Source: CBFHWU01 sp965659665
GTDB taxonomy: Bacteria; Bacteroidota; Bacteroidia; Flavobacteriales; Flavobacteriaceae
Direction of reading: 5' to 3'
Assembly (NCBI GenBank): GCA_965659665.1
Contig: CBFHWU010000027.1
Coordinates: 1-64,000 of the forward strand
Length of the DNA stretch: 64,000 nt
The notes beneath the pieces were generated by a model, which ran no database searches, was not told where the DNA came from, and saw only the letters and a list, made by a program, of their open reading frames with translations. Shown here piece by piece: positions 29,701 through 38,260 of the stretch (position 1 is its first letter; every line of letters begins with the position of its first letter). A program made the position numbers and the translations under genes.

Positions 29701-30274
29701 AATGGACGCCAAAAGAAAGCCCTATCACGAAAGCAATTAAGACTAGCCAGCGATCTCCTCGTGGGGTATTCATATCCTCTTCCCAACGAAGTCCTAACCA
29801 AAACAAGACCGCCATAATACACGTAGCCATGGCATAGACTTCTGCTTCTACAGCATTAAACCAAAAACTATCTGTAAAACAAAAACTTAAGGCACCTATC
29901 AGTCCAACGCCTAAAATAATAGGAGTGTGAAAAGGAGATAGATCTTCGTCCTTGGGCATCACCTTTTGTGCCAAGCGAGTTAAAGTCCAAAATAAAAACA
30001 AAATAGTAAAAGCCGATGAAAATACCGACATCATATTAATTGACAACGCAATGTCTTGTGGGGTAGACGCGAAATTGGCAAATACAGCACCCATCATTTG
30101 AAAAAAAGGAGCTCCAGGAGGGTGTCCTACTTGAAGTTTAGCCGAAGTAGCAATATATTCACTACAGTCCCAATAACTTGCAGTAGGTTCTACAGTAAGA
30201 ACATACACCGTTAACGCAACGCAAAATACGCCCCAACCAACGATGTTATTTAAACGTGAAAAATGCATCTGCAT
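26732..30274 (-). CDS. GT117/DUF2723 polytopic membrane protein, putative glycosyltransferase
   Basis: This 1,180-residue protein has an N-terminal DUF2723 domain (TMEM260-like protein O-mannosyltransferase family). It begins with WGVFCVALTVYVLTVEPT and the acidic motif SYWDCSEYIATSAKLQVGHP (about 34-53), which corresponds to the first-loop Asp/Glu of GT-C enzymes. About a dozen membrane helices follow. After about residue 640 comes a soluble region with GDNDTFALWYAQE, then TPR-like helices (ATEILDLGIEKMPIDYFGYY). Transfer of a lipid-linked sugar to exported proteins is inferred from the family. Several ATGs lie near the start, so the exact N-terminus is uncertain by two residues. Confidence 0.85.
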   Translation of the reverse strand: MQMHFSRLNNIVGWGVFCVALTVYVLTVEPTASYWDCSEYIATSAKLQVGHPPGAPFFQMMGAVFANFASTPQDIALSINMMSVFSSAFTILFLFWTLTRLAQKVMPKDEDLSPFHTPIILGVGLIGALSFCFTDSFWFNAVEAEVYAMATCIMAVLFWLGLRWEEDMNTPRGDRWLVLIAFVIGLSFGVHFMGLLTIPAIGMMYFFKNYPNVTIKNFLIANAVSVAILLFIFKLLLPSTLAYFGNAEVFFVNEIGMPFNSGTIIAGASILLFFVFGLRYTHQKQWVNVNTGLLCVLFILIGFSSWVMLPIRSNANTVINENAPGDARALLAYYNLEQYPDTYLFYGPMFSDMYAGQDPHTPYKDDKPKYERDYKKNKYIIVNDWKDSRINSNSAHEGLLPRMWSSGNAVNYMRYFGAVDFDIRPEYSSEQGLIQLVNEFIARINDGEVDAQDYHRFLQKYGSYLDIEKPSLLANLRYLFEFQIGYMYWRYFMWNFSGRQNDNQGKYTKVDGNWISGIPFIDNWRLGSQKNLPEEQLNNKARNTYYMLPLFFGILGLLFLYHQDKKRFWITLVLFLFTGLALKIYLNERVFEPRERDYALVGSFYAFSIYIGFGVLALIELLKKYVSSKIAVPLVVLVSLIAVPMLMASENWDDHDRSDRYTAQSTAKAYLDSVEEGVDAMIFTIGDNDTFALWYAQEIEEYRTDVRSINTQLLATDWYIDQMKRKTYESTPIPSQLEHHQYAYGVRDYIKFEPIIDSIRWDIEDFMNWVGSDNPRTKYKHLLQQYGAELNSIPKSTQNLVYYPTNKIRVPVNKDNVLKSGIVKSDEAELIVDYIDIELPTSGLYKNRLMMLDILKNNDWKRPIYFTGGSFDDEEYFWMKEYLQLEGLVYKLVPIKTPANPLNPYQMGRIDALKMYSIVKKWDWGNSESPFIYHDPETRKNSISFRGNLSRLADALIEIGEIEKATEILDLGIEKMPIDYFGYYSLVTPFIKSYYNTGEAEKAWKIASDLSIKYIDRLEYYTGLSLSDQIPITEEILTDIERFRSVVDEVAIAQDPNSGEMIENFRYYSEAFKKFYGEYDYYTSMSLYLTTLLRQGLPLQAMDLYLSIAQSYQNRIELFQEVPNDELSYYAESIQLEIEGYRAELAVLKRYAPEEAFTVEAEAAFENSIKRYVNLDEIAQ

Positions 30275-30338
30275 ACTTTTTGGTTTTCGCCACTAAAGTA
30301 CATAATATTGATTAGCTGTTCGAATTTGAATTTAAAAT

Positions 30339-30370
30339 ATTGGTTGAACAAAAACTTTATGTTATTTTTG
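30339..30370 (+). promoter_or_regulatory. tRNA-Gln promoter
   Basis: ATTG at 30339-30342 is followed after 20 bp by TATTTTTG at 30363-30370. This is the same arrangement as at the lamin-tail gene. The tRNA begins 9 bp later, at 30380, so transcription would start just upstream of the mature 5' end. Confidence 0.65.
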
Positions 30371-30379
30371 CGCACTCAT

Positions 30380-30452
30380 TGGCCTATGGTGTAACTGGCA
30401 ACACGTCTGATTTTGGTTCAGAAGAGTCTAGGTTCGAGCCCTAGTAGGCCAA
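30380..30452 (+). tRNA. tRNA-Gln (anticodon TTG)
   Basis: This is a full cloverleaf. The acceptor stem is TGGCCTA paired with TAGGCCA, the D arm contains GTGTAACTGGCAACAC, and the anticodon arm is TCTGA-TTTTGGT-TCAGA with TTG at positions 34-36. The T arm is CTAGG-TTCGAGC-CCTAG. The CCA end is not encoded: CAA follows the discriminator A. A terminator follows directly. Confidence 0.95.
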
Positions 30453-30453
30453 C

Positions 30454-30483
30454 AAATCCTCTGGAATTCTGGAGGATTTTTTT
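30454..30483 (+). terminator. intrinsic terminator after tRNA-Gln
   Basis: AAATCCTC (30454-30461) and GAGGATTT (30472-30479) form a perfect 8-bp stem with a 10-nt loop, followed by a run of T to 30483. It ends the tRNA transcript and may also serve the convergent gene ending at 30505. Confidence 0.8.
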
Positions 30484-30504
30484 ATTTCATAACATAAAGA
30501 GTGC

Positions 30505-31755
30505 TTACTCTTGAACGTTCTTTACAAAATTTAACTTTCTCATCCCTTCTTTCATTGATAGTACAATTGAAGGCAGCAGCCAAATAGTCATAGCAACAAT
30601 AATTACGGAGTTAAAATTTATCCATAACCACCCTACCATCATGATGGAGGTTATGGAACGAATGAGCTCTAATCGCCATGACCACGGCCAGCCATCAAGA
30701 ACAGAAGTGTAACTAAAAATTCCTGCCATCAAAATTCCTCCCGAGATTGATAATGCAAAAGACGACAATGACCCAAAATAATACAGTATAACCAACAGAA
30801 CTATTGTGGTGCTAATTAACTGAAATATCGCCCATTTTCTTAGAAAAATAGTTTCTGGGCTTTTGAATTTTTCCAAACAATAAACATTTGTAATTATTTT
30901 ATGAGGATGCTTAATAGCTACCATCTTGGGTCGCCAACCTGTTGGACGAAACCACAAAGTAGCTTTATCCACCCATGATGTGCTGTTCCATGCATCTTGA
31001 AGGAGATTCCAGAAATGAATAAAATTAATCAAAAAAGGATTCCATGTTTTTACAGGTTTGAGCACCCCATAAACAGGAGGGACATTTTCTAATTCTTCTT
31101 GAAATGTTCCAAACAAACGATCCCAGACACAAAAAATGGCACTGAGATTCTTATCAATATAAATGGGGTTTATGGCGTGATGCACCCGATGTTGAGAAGG
31201 CGTAACAATGAGATACTCTAACCAACCAAGTTTACCAATATGTTGAGTGTGGTACCAAAATTGTCCAAATAAATGTATTGGAGCTAGAAAAGCAATCACT
31301 TTTTGGGGGATTCCAAAAACAGCGGCTGGGATTAAAAACAACGCTCCGTACCCTAAGATATTAGAGATGCTTTGACGCAGTGCACAAGCCATATTGAACT
31401 CTTCGCTACTGTGATGAATGACGTGTTGATTCCAAAATAGGTTGATCTTGTGATTCAGTCGATGGGACCAGTATGAAGCAAAATCTATACATATAAAAGC
31501 AATGACATAAATGGTTATGGTTGATTCAATTTGAGTTATTGCTAAAGATTCTACCATCCAAGGATAGGAAATTAATATTACGGCTAGTCCTAAAGAGTCT
31601 TTTAATATGTTTGTTAATCCTGAGCTTAAACTTGCAATGGTGTCCATAAGACGATAAGTTTGTTTTTGGGTGTAATGACCATAAGCTATTTCTGCAAGCA
31701 TGAGGATTAAAAAAAAAGGGATTGCAAATAGCAATGCTGTGGCATATGATTCCAT
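30505..31755 (-). CDS. sterol desaturase / fatty acid hydroxylase family membrane protein
   Basis: This 416-residue polytopic protein carries the di-iron histidine boxes of the fatty-acid hydroxylase superfamily: HRLNH (HX3H) at about 96, QHVIHH (HX2HH) at about 109 and QHRVHH (HX2HH) near 188. Several more hydrophobic segments follow in the C-terminal 120 residues, longer than the minimal family core of about 270-300. Hydroxylation or desaturation of a membrane lipid, using O2 and iron, is inferred. The substrate is unknown. It is divergent from rimP with 98 bp between them. Confidence 0.85.
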   Translation of the reverse strand: MESYATALLFAIPFFLILMLAEIAYGHYTQKQTYRLMDTIASLSSGLTNILKDSLGLAVILISYPWMVESLAITQIESTITIYVIAFICIDFASYWSHRLNHKINLFWNQHVIHHSSEEFNMACALRQSISNILGYGALFLIPAAVFGIPQKVIAFLAPIHLFGQFWYHTQHIGKLGWLEYLIVTPSQHRVHHAINPIYIDKNLSAIFCVWDRLFGTFQEELENVPPVYGVLKPVKTWNPFLINFIHFWNLLQDAWNSTSWVDKATLWFRPTGWRPKMVAIKHPHKIITNVYCLEKFKSPETIFLRKWAIFQLISTTIVLLVILYYFGSLSSFALSISGGILMAGIFSYTSVLDGWPWSWRLELIRSITSIMMVGWLWINFNSVIIVAMTIWLLPSIVLSMKEGMRKLNFVKNVQE

Positions 31756-31769
31756 AATCTCGATAAAAA

Positions 31770-31799
31770 TATGAAATTATAAAATAAGTGTTATATTTG
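31770..31799 (+). promoter_or_regulatory. promoter of the rimP-nusA-infB operon
   Basis: TATATTTG at 31792-31799 matches TAnnTTTG exactly. A weaker -33 box, TATG (31770-31773), lies 18 bp upstream. The predicted RNA start near 31806 leaves a leader of about 48 nt before rimP that contains the hairpin at 31822-31850. Confidence 0.6.
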
Positions 31800-31821
31800 C
31801 ATAAGTTTAACGGATAGAGGT

Positions 31822-31850
31822 AGGGGGACAATGTCCTCTTTTTTATTTTA
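31822..31850 (+). terminator. hairpin plus T-tract in the rimP leader, attenuator candidate
   Basis: Positions 31822-31829 and 31833-31840 pair over 8 bp, including two G-U wobbles, around a 3-nt loop, and are followed by a T-rich stretch to 31850. The rimP ATG is at 31854. The structure has the form of an intrinsic terminator placed between promoter and first gene. NusA, encoded in this operon, modulates pausing and termination, so autoregulation by attenuation is an inference. Confidence 0.55.
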
Positions 31851-31853
31851 CAT

Positions 31854-32324
31854 ATGCAATTTGAAGATCGTGTTTCAGAATTATTACATGAGGTTTTAGA
31901 TCAACATTCAGACCTTTTTTTAATTGAGTTTCAAATGGATGCTCAGGCACATATCCGAATTGTGTTAGATGGTGATAATGGAGTGAATTTGGAGCAATGT
32001 ATGACCGTAAGTCGGCATATTGAGCACCAACTTGACAGAGAAGAGAATGATTTTTCTCTAGAAGTTGGATCTGCAGGTGCAACATCTCCACTAATTCATC
32101 CCCGTCAATTTGTCAAACATATTGGACGTGTTTTACAGCTATTGACTAACGATGATCAACACATCAAAGCAACACTCCTCAAAACGGATGAAACAGGGAT
32201 TGAATTACAATGGAAAGTGCGAGAGCTTAAACCCATTGGGAAAGGCAAACATACGGTAGTCAAAAACCATAGACTTGACTATTCAAACATAAAAAAAGCA
32301 ACAGTTATTATTCAATTTAAATGA
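31854..32324 (+). CDS. rimP: ribosome maturation factor RimP
   Basis: RimP assists 30S subunit maturation. The 156-residue protein has the two-domain RimP layout. The N-terminal domain contains LFLIEFQMDAQAHIRIVLDG and CMTVSRHIEHQLD, then FSLEVGSAGATSPLIHPRQF, close to the conserved VSSPG-type segment. An SH3-like C-terminal part follows. It heads the rimP-nusA-infB operon, and nusA starts 1 bp after its stop. Confidence 0.93.
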   Translation: MQFEDRVSELLHEVLDQHSDLFLIEFQMDAQAHIRIVLDGDNGVNLEQCMTVSRHIEHQLDREENDFSLEVGSAGATSPLIHPRQFVKHIGRVLQLLTNDDQHIKATLLKTDETGIELQWKVRELKPIGKGKHTVVKNHRLDYSNIKKATVIIQFK

Positions 32325-32325
32325 T

Positions 32326-33558
32326 ATGGAAAATATAGCTTTAATCGATTCATTTTCAGAATTTAAAGAAGATAAATTTATTGATCGTGTAACCCTAATG
32401 TCTATTTTAGAAGAAGTATTTCGTAATACTTTGAAAAAGAAATTTGGAACGGATGATAATTTTGATATAATTATAAATCCAGATAAAGGGGATTTAGAAA
32501 TTTGGCGTAATCGAATAGTAGTTGAAGATGGTGCAGTTGAAGAACCTAACGAAGAAATTGAACTTTCTCAAGCCCGAAAAATTGAACCCGACTTTGAAGT
32601 TGGTGAGGATGTTTCTGAAGAGGTAAAACTCATTGACTTGGGCCGACGATCTATTTTATCGTTACGTCAAAACTTGATCGCACGAATTCATGAACATGAT
32701 AATACGATTATTTACAAGCAGTTTATCGACTTAGTAGGCGAAATATACACGGCAGAGGTTCACCACGTACGTAACCGAGTAGTTATTTTGTTGGATGATG
32801 AAGGCAATGAAATCGTGCTTCCAAAAGATCGTCAAATTCCTTCTGATTTTTATCGTAAAGGGGATAATGTAAGAGGGATTATTGAAAGTGTTGAGCTAAA
32901 AGGAAGTAAACCGAGTATTATCATGTCTCGTACAGCTCCACGATTCTTAGAGAAATTATTTGAACAAGAGATTCCTGAAGTCTTTGATGGATTAATAACC
33001 ATTAAAAAAGCAGTGCGTGTGCCAGGAGAAAAAGCCAAAGTAGCTGTAGATTCTTATGATGATCGTATTGATCCTGTTGGGGCGTGCGTAGGAATGAAAG
33101 GATCACGAATTCATGGGATTGTCCGGGAGTTAGGAAATGAAAATATTGATGTAATTAATTACACCAATAACACTCAATTATTTATTACACGTGCTTTGAG
33201 TCCAGCTAAAGTGACTTCAGTTAAAATAAATGAAGAAACAAAACGAGTTCAAGTTTTCATGGACCCAGATGAAGTGTCTAAAGCTATTGGACGAGGGGGG
33301 TTTAATATCCGTTTGGCAGGCCAGTTAACAGGGTATGAAATTGACGTATTTCGTGAAGGAGTCGAAGAAGATGTCGAACTTACTGAATTTAGTGACGAAA
33401 TCGAAGCCTGGGTTATTGAAGAATTTAAAAAAGTAGGATTAGATACTGCTAAAAGTGTTCTTGAACAGGACATAAGCGACTTAATTAAACGTACCGATCT
33501 CGAAGAAGTAACAATCATTGAGGTGAGAAATATATTGAAAGCTGAATTTTCAAGCTAA
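32326..33558 (+). CDS. nusA: transcription termination/antitermination factor NusA
   Basis: NusA binds RNA polymerase and nascent RNA and controls pausing, termination and antitermination. The 410-residue protein has the N-terminal polymerase-binding domain (LEEVFRNTLKKKFG), an S1 domain, and KH domains with DPVGACVGMKGSRIHGIVRE and IGRGGFNIRLAGQLTGYEI. It lacks the extra C-terminal acidic repeats of the E. coli form, as usual in this phylum. It is the second gene of the operon, and infB follows after 40 bp containing a possible internal promoter. Confidence 0.97.
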   Translation: MENIALIDSFSEFKEDKFIDRVTLMSILEEVFRNTLKKKFGTDDNFDIIINPDKGDLEIWRNRIVVEDGAVEEPNEEIELSQARKIEPDFEVGEDVSEEVKLIDLGRRSILSLRQNLIARIHEHDNTIIYKQFIDLVGEIYTAEVHHVRNRVVILLDDEGNEIVLPKDRQIPSDFYRKGDNVRGIIESVELKGSKPSIIMSRTAPRFLEKLFEQEIPEVFDGLITIKKAVRVPGEKAKVAVDSYDDRIDPVGACVGMKGSRIHGIVRELGNENIDVINYTNNTQLFITRALSPAKVTSVKINEETKRVQVFMDPDEVSKAIGRGGFNIRLAGQLTGYEIDVFREGVEEDVELTEFSDEIEAWVIEEFKKVGLDTAKSVLEQDISDLIKRTDLEEVTIIEVRNILKAEFSS

Positions 33559-33574
33559 TAAGAGTTGAATTTTC

Positions 33575-33582
33575 TATTTTTG
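33575..33582 (+). promoter_or_regulatory. candidate internal -7 element for infB
   Basis: TATTTTTG lies in the 40-bp nusA-infB gap, 16 bp before the infB ATG. There is no clear -33 element, so it could be a chance match in AT-rich DNA. Confidence 0.35.
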
Positions 33583-33598
33583 CACCAGAATTTTTTTT

Positions 33599-36349
33599 AT
33601 GTCAGAAATTAAAACAATACGAATTAACAAAGTACTTCGCGAGCTCAACATCTCGCTAGATCGAGCGGTTGAGTATTTGGCAGGTAAAGGACATCAAGTT
33701 GATGCTCGACCTACGTCAAAAATTTCGACCGAAGAGTATCATTTGTTATTGGACGAATTTCAGACCGACCGTTCTAAAAAAGAAGCATCTTTTGAAGTAG
33801 CAGAAGAAAAACGCAAAGAAAAAGAAGCGATTCGCCAGCAAATTGATCAAGTTCAACAAAAGAAAGAACCCTCCGTTATAAAAGCTCGAGCTGAGATTGC
33901 CAAGCCTAAGCCTGTTGGAAAAATTGACTTGAACCCCAAACCAAAACCTCCAATAGTTGCTGAAAAACAAACCCCGCCAATAGCTCCTAAAAAGCCCACC
34001 GAAGTTGCACCAGTTCCCAAGCCCTCAATTGAAGAAAAAAAGCCTGTTTCAAAACCGATCGAGCGTGAAGTAAAACCTTCAATTAAAAATGTAGAACAAC
34101 CTATTGCTGAACAACCTATTGCTGAACAACCTATTGTTGAAAAACCAGCAAAACCAAAAGAGGAAGCACCCAAGCCCGTCAAAAAGGACGTGGATAATGA
34201 AAAAATAGGTACGATTACAACAAAGTACAAAAAGCTAAGTGGAATAAAATCTACAGGTCAGAAAATTGATCTAAAACAGTTTGATAAAAAACCCACCACC
34301 ACCTCAAGTAATAAAGATCAAGATCGCAATAAGCGAAGACGAAAGCGAATTTCAAAAGATGTATCGCCCAATCAACGTCAACAACAACGAAATAAAGGGA
34401 ATAAAAAGACTATCACCCGCCCAGTAGTTGTAAAAGAAGAGCCCTCAGAAGAAGAAATCCAAAAGCAAATTAGAGAAACCCTCGAAAAACTTCAAGGAAA
34501 AACGAGCAAATCAAAAGGGGCAAAATATCGCAAAGAAAAACGTGATTCGCATCGACAACGTTCAGAAGTAGATATTGCTCAACAAGAAGCGGAAAGTAAA
34601 GTATTAAAAGTCACGGAATTTGTCACTGTTGGGGAAGTAGCTACCATGATGGATGTTGCTTCTACTCAAATTATTTCAACTTGTATGACTTTGGGAATCA
34701 TGGTTACCATGAATCAGCGTTTAGATGCAGAAACTCTAACAATAGTAGCAGAAGAGTTTGGCTTTGAAGTAGAGTTTGTTACCTCCGATATTGAAGAATC
34801 TATTGTTGAAGAAGTAGACGATCCTAAAGATTTGATTCCTAGAGCTCCGATTGTTACGGTAATGGGGCATGTTGACCACGGAAAAACATCTTTATTAGAT
34901 TACATTCGAAAAGCAAATGTAACTTCGGGGGAGTCGGGAGGTATTACCCAGCATATTGGAGCTTACAGTGTTGTTCTTGAAAGCGGTCAATCGATAACCT
35001 TTTTAGACACTCCAGGTCACGAAGCTTTTACCGCCATGCGGGCCAGAGGAACTCAAGTAACGGATTTGGTTATTATTGTCATTGCTGCTGATGACAACAT
35101 TATGCCTCAAACAAAAGAAGCCATAAGTCACGCCCAAGCTGCATCAGTTCCCATTGTATTTGCCATCAATAAAATAGACAGCCCTAATGCAAACCCTGAT
35201 AAAATTAAGGAAGGATTAGCCGCTATGAATTTATTGGTTGAAGATTGGGGAGGAAAAATACAATCCCATGATATTTCAGCCAAAAAAGGAACAGGAATTA
35301 ATGAACTTTTAGAAAAAGTACTTTTAGAGGCTGAGATTTTAGAACTCAAAGCGAATCCCTATCGATTTGCCCAAGGGTCGGTTGTAGAAGCTTTTCTTGA
35401 TAAAGGTCGTGGATACGTATCCACCGTACTGGTTCAGTCGGGAACTCTCAGAATAGGAGATTATATTTTGGCTGGAAGACACAGTGGCAAGGTGAAGGCA
35501 ATGCAAGATGATTTAGGTCAAGAAGTTAAAGAAGCAGGACCATCAACCCCTGTTTCTATTTTAGGATTAGATGGTGCCCCTCAAGCAGGGGATAAGTTTA
35601 ATATGTTTGATGACGAAAAAGAAGCCAAACAAATTGCTGCTAAACGTACACAGTTGGTTCGAGAACAATCTGTTCGAACTCAACGTCATATTACACTCGA
35701 TGAAATTGGCCGACGAATTGCGTTAGGGGACTTTAAAGAACTCAATATTATCCTTAAGGGAGACGTCGATGGTTCGGTTGAAGCTTTGACGGATTCCTTC
35801 CAAAAGCTATCCACTGAAGAAATTCAAGTTAATATCATTCATAAAGGAGTAGGAGCTATAACCGAATCCGATGTATTACTCGCTTCAGCATCAGACGCGA
35901 TCATTATTGGATTCAATGTCCGACCTGTTGGTACTGCTCGTCAAGTTGCGGATAAAGAAGAAATAGATATCCGTAGCTATTCTATTATTTATGATGCGAT
36001 CAATGATCTTAAAGACGCTATGGAAGGAATGCTATCACCTGAATTTAAAGAAGAAATTTCGGGGAGTGCTGAAATTAGAGAAACCTTTAAAATATCCAAA
36101 ATTGGTACAATTGCAGGATGTATGGTAATGGATGGTAAAATATTTAGAAATTCAGAAATTAGAATTATTAGAGATGGTGTTGTAGTCTTTACAGGAGTTC
36201 TTCAGTCTTTAAAACGTTTTAAAGACGATGTAAAAGAAGTTTCAAAAGGATATGATTGCGGTTTACAAATCAAAAATTATAACGATATTAAAGAAGGAGA
36301 CCTCTTGGAGGCTTACCAACAGATAGCGGTTAAGAAAAAATTAAAGTAA
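33599..36349 (+). CDS. infB: translation initiation factor IF-2
   Basis: IF-2 is the GTPase that positions initiator tRNA. The 916-residue protein has a long lysine/proline-rich, low-complexity N-terminal region (to about 330) including a triple EQPIA-type repeat. An IF2_N-like domain follows ([20 protein letters not shown]). The G domain shows [20 protein letters not shown] (about 418-437), the G3 motif DTPGHEAF and the G4 motif NKID. C-terminal domains II-IV end in [10 protein letters not shown]. Its last 9 bp overlap the convergent SPOR gene. Confidence 0.97.
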   Translation: MSEIKTIRINKVLRELNISLDRAVEYLAGKGHQVDARPTSKISTEEYHLLLDEFQTDRSKKEASFEVAEEKRKEKEAIRQQIDQVQQKKEPSVIKARAEIAKPKPVGKIDLNPKPKPPIVAEKQTPPIAPKKPTEVAPVPKPSIEEKKPVSKPIEREVKPSIKNVEQPIAEQPIAEQPIVEKPAKPKEEAPKPVKKDVDNEKIGTITTKYKKLSGIKSTGQKIDLKQFDKKPTTTSSNKDQDRNKRRRKRISKDVSPNQRQQQRNKGNKKTITRPVVVKEEPSEEEIQKQIRETLEKLQGKTSKSKGAKYRKEKRDSHRQRSEVDIAQQEAESKVLKVTEFVTVGEVATMMDVASTQIISTCMTLGIMVTMNQRLDAETLTIVAEEFGFEVEFVTSDIEESIVEEVDDPKDLIPRAPIVTVMGHVDHGKTSLLDYIRKANVTSGESGGITQHIGAYSVVLESGQSITFLDTPGHEAFTAMRARGTQVTDLVIIVIAADDNIMPQTKEAISHAQAASVPIVFAINKIDSPNANPDKIKEGLAAMNLLVEDWGGKIQSHDISAKKGTGINELLEKVLLEAEILELKANPYRFAQGSVVEAFLDKGRGYVSTVLVQSGTLRIGDYILAGRHSGKVKAMQDDLGQEVKEAGPSTPVSILGLDGAPQAGDKFNMFDDEKEAKQIAAKRTQLVREQSVRTQRHITLDEIGRRIALGDFKELNIILKGDVDGSVEALTDSFQKLSTEEIQVNIIHKGVGAITESDVLLASASDAIIIGFNVRPVGTARQVADKEEIDIRSYSIIYDAINDLKDAMEGMLSPEFKEEISGSAEIRETFKISKIGTIAGCMVMDGKIFRNSEIRIIRDGVVVFTGVLQSLKRFKDDVKEVSKGYDCGLQIKNYNDIKEGDLLEAYQQIAVKKKLK
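34094..34138 (+). repeat. three tandem 15-bp repeats in infB
   Basis: GAACAACCTATTGCT occurs at 34094-34108 and 34109-34123, then with one change at 34124-34138. It encodes [15 protein letters not shown] in the flexible N-terminal region of IF-2. The near-identity suggests recent in-frame expansion. Confidence 0.9.
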
Positions 36350-36724
36350 AAGTTTAGGCTTCAATACAAAAGCAGCTGGAAATGCTCTTTTGATCCTCCT
36401 CAAATCTTTTTCAGCTTCTAGTTGTATCTTGTATTCTCCAACCCTGATTTTGTAGTTAGGAGTTTCAAAACTTATTTCCGCTTTTATCTTTGGAAATAAA
36501 AGTTCAAAACGTTTTAATTGAACTTGAGCTTTATCAAACTCGCCATAAAAAATCTGAATGGTAAAAGCCCTATTTTCAAAGTTTTGACGATTAATGTCGG
36601 TTTTAAGTATCATTAATTCATTCAAGCCATTGGGCTCAATTATTTGAATTTCTGCTTGCTGGGCCTGAACAAAAATTCCAAATAGAAATAAACAACATCC
36701 TAAACAACTCTGATTTATATTCAT
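36341..36724 (-). CDS. exported SPOR-domain protein
   Basis: This small 127-residue protein has a signal peptide ([15 protein letters not shown], cleavage near residue 22). The SPOR-like domain contains [20 protein letters not shown] and [20 protein letters not shown], with the typical repeated beta-alpha-beta pattern. SPOR domains bind denuded glycan strands of peptidoglycan at division sites. To my knowledge the position next to infB is common in flavobacteria. It overlaps the infB end by 9 bp, tail-to-tail. Confidence 0.82.
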   Translation of the reverse strand: MNINQSCLGCCLFLFGIFVQAQQAEIQIIEPNGLNELMILKTDINRQNFENRAFTIQIFYGEFDKAQVQLKRFELLFPKIKAEISFETPNYKIRVGEYKIQLEAEKDLRRIKRAFPAAFVLKPKLLL

Positions 36725-36901
36725 TAGTGCAAGATAACACTACCTAAAACTAAGAGTCAATTTTTTTCTTTTTTTTGTTTAACCATAAACAAACACAATT
36801 TATATAAAAGGCTTGAAAACAACATATTAACACATTAATTTAGAACTGTTATAAATTGTAAAATAGACTTTAACTCTGTTTTAATAATGAGGGTTGTGTT
36901 G

Positions 36902-36909
36902 TATTTTTG
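36902..36909 (+). promoter_or_regulatory. candidate -7 element for the act-cox operon
   Basis: TATTTTTG lies 57 bp upstream of the actA ATG, in the 242-bp gap following the SPOR gene. A TTTT at 36879-36882, 19 bp upstream, could be a weak -33 box. The rest of the gap (36725-36901) shows no gene. Confidence 0.5.
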
Positions 36910-36966
36910 TCATCGTATTTTACAAAGCGTGCAAACAGCGTTTTTAAAAAATCAAGACCATAAAGT

Positions 36967-38247
36967 ATGAACAAGGTTCTTTACCGATTTGTAACCCCCA
37001 ATTTCGCGCTACTCCCACTAGTTACGGCTCTGCTGTTTGGCTCCCTGTTATTTTCTCAAGAAGCTGACATACAAAAAGGAAAATCTTTATTTAATTCAAA
37101 TTGTGCTGCTTGTCACAAACTAAAAAAACGAGCGGTGGGTCCTGCTTTAGCTGGGGTATCACAAAAATATGATAAAGAATGGTTATACAGTTGGATCAAA
37201 AATTCAACGGCTATGATCAAAGCAGGGGATGCCCAGGCCATAGCCATTTACGAAGAATACAATAAGTCAGTGATGACTTCTTTCCCTCAATTATCAAATG
37301 AGGATATCGACAATATATTAGCGTATACCGATTACACCCCTCCAGCACCTCCAGTTACTGCCACAACTGTTGCTGCTTCACCATCATCTAATGGTGGTGT
37401 GACCAACAATATTATTTTAGCGGCACTTTCGCTTGTGTTCGCCCTACTTGTTGGGATGCTCTATATCGTCAATCGTACACTACAACGAGTAGCCTCAGTC
37501 AATGGACAAGAAATCATCGTTGAAGAAAAAGAAAAACAACTACCGATTTGGAAAGCCTATGTTCAAAATACTTTTTTGGTTTTCATTACCGTAATTGTCT
37601 TTTTGCTTTCTAGTGCTTATTTCGGTTATGGATACCTCATGCAAGTCGGAATCGACCAGGGATATATGCCCATACAGCCAATACATTATTCTCACAAAAT
37701 TCATGCTGGTGATAATCAAATAGAGTGTAAATATTGTCATTCTTCTGCCCGTGTTTCAAAGCATTCAGGGATTCCCTCTTTAAACGTATGTATGAATTGT
37801 CACGTCAATATAGCAGAGTATAACGGAGAAGAAGATCTCGAAAAAGGTTACACAAAAGAATTCTACACCAACGAAATCAAGAAGCTTTACAAAGCTGTGG
37901 GTTGGAACGAGGAAACTCAAAGCTATACCGGAGAAACCCAGCCAGTCAAATGGGTACGGATTCATAACCTTCCTGATTTTGTCTATTTCAATCATGCACA
38001 GCACGTTTCTGTTGCAGGAATTGAATGCCAGAAATGTCATGGACCAGTAGAAGAAATGGAAATTTTGTACCAACATTCATCCCTAACTATGGGTTGGTGT
38101 ATCAACTGTCACAGAGAAACTAACGTTAACGTAGCAGATAACGAATATTATACCAAAATTCATGAAGAGCTTTCCAAAAAGTACGGTGTCGAGAAATTGA
38201 CAGCAGCACAAATGGGAGGTTTGGAGTGTGGAAAATGTCACTATTAA
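36967..38247 (+). CDS. actA: alternative complex III subunit ActA (multiheme cytochrome c with fused monoheme domain)
   Basis: ActA passes electrons within alternative complex III, the quinol:cytochrome c oxidoreductase that replaces bc1 in Bacteroidota. The 426-residue protein has an N-terminal hydrophobic segment, then a monoheme cytochrome c domain with CAACH (46-50). Two membrane helices follow (about 148-168 and 207-229), then a cytochrome c3-like region with five more motifs: CKYCH, CMNCH, CQKCH, CINCH and CGKCH. Six haem sites in total are one more than the five of the basic ActA. It is the first gene of the operon. Confidence 0.93.
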   Translation: MNKVLYRFVTPNFALLPLVTALLFGSLLFSQEADIQKGKSLFNSNCAACHKLKKRAVGPALAGVSQKYDKEWLYSWIKNSTAMIKAGDAQAIAIYEEYNKSVMTSFPQLSNEDIDNILAYTDYTPPAPPVTATTVAASPSSNGGVTNNIILAALSLVFALLVGMLYIVNRTLQRVASVNGQEIIVEEKEKQLPIWKAYVQNTFLVFITVIVFLLSSAYFGYGYLMQVGIDQGYMPIQPIHYSHKIHAGDNQIECKYCHSSARVSKHSGIPSLNVCMNCHVNIAEYNGEEDLEKGYTKEFYTNEIKKLYKAVGWNEETQSYTGETQPVKWVRIHNLPDFVYFNHAQHVSVAGIECQKCHGPVEEMEILYQHSSLTMGWCINCHRETNVNVADNEYYTKIHEELSKKYGVEKLTAAQMGGLECGKCHY

Positions 38248-38260
38248 CAAGGAATTCCCC

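Noticed and set aside
33853..34230. 125-codon minus-strand frame inside infB
   Set aside because: It is the mirror of the low-complexity Lys/Pro-rich part of IF-2; no start context or family signal.
38228..38260. Earlier ATG for actB overlapping actA
   Set aside because: Relatives begin near MGNQKKYWKS. The earlier start adds 11 residues and overlaps the last haem motif of actA.
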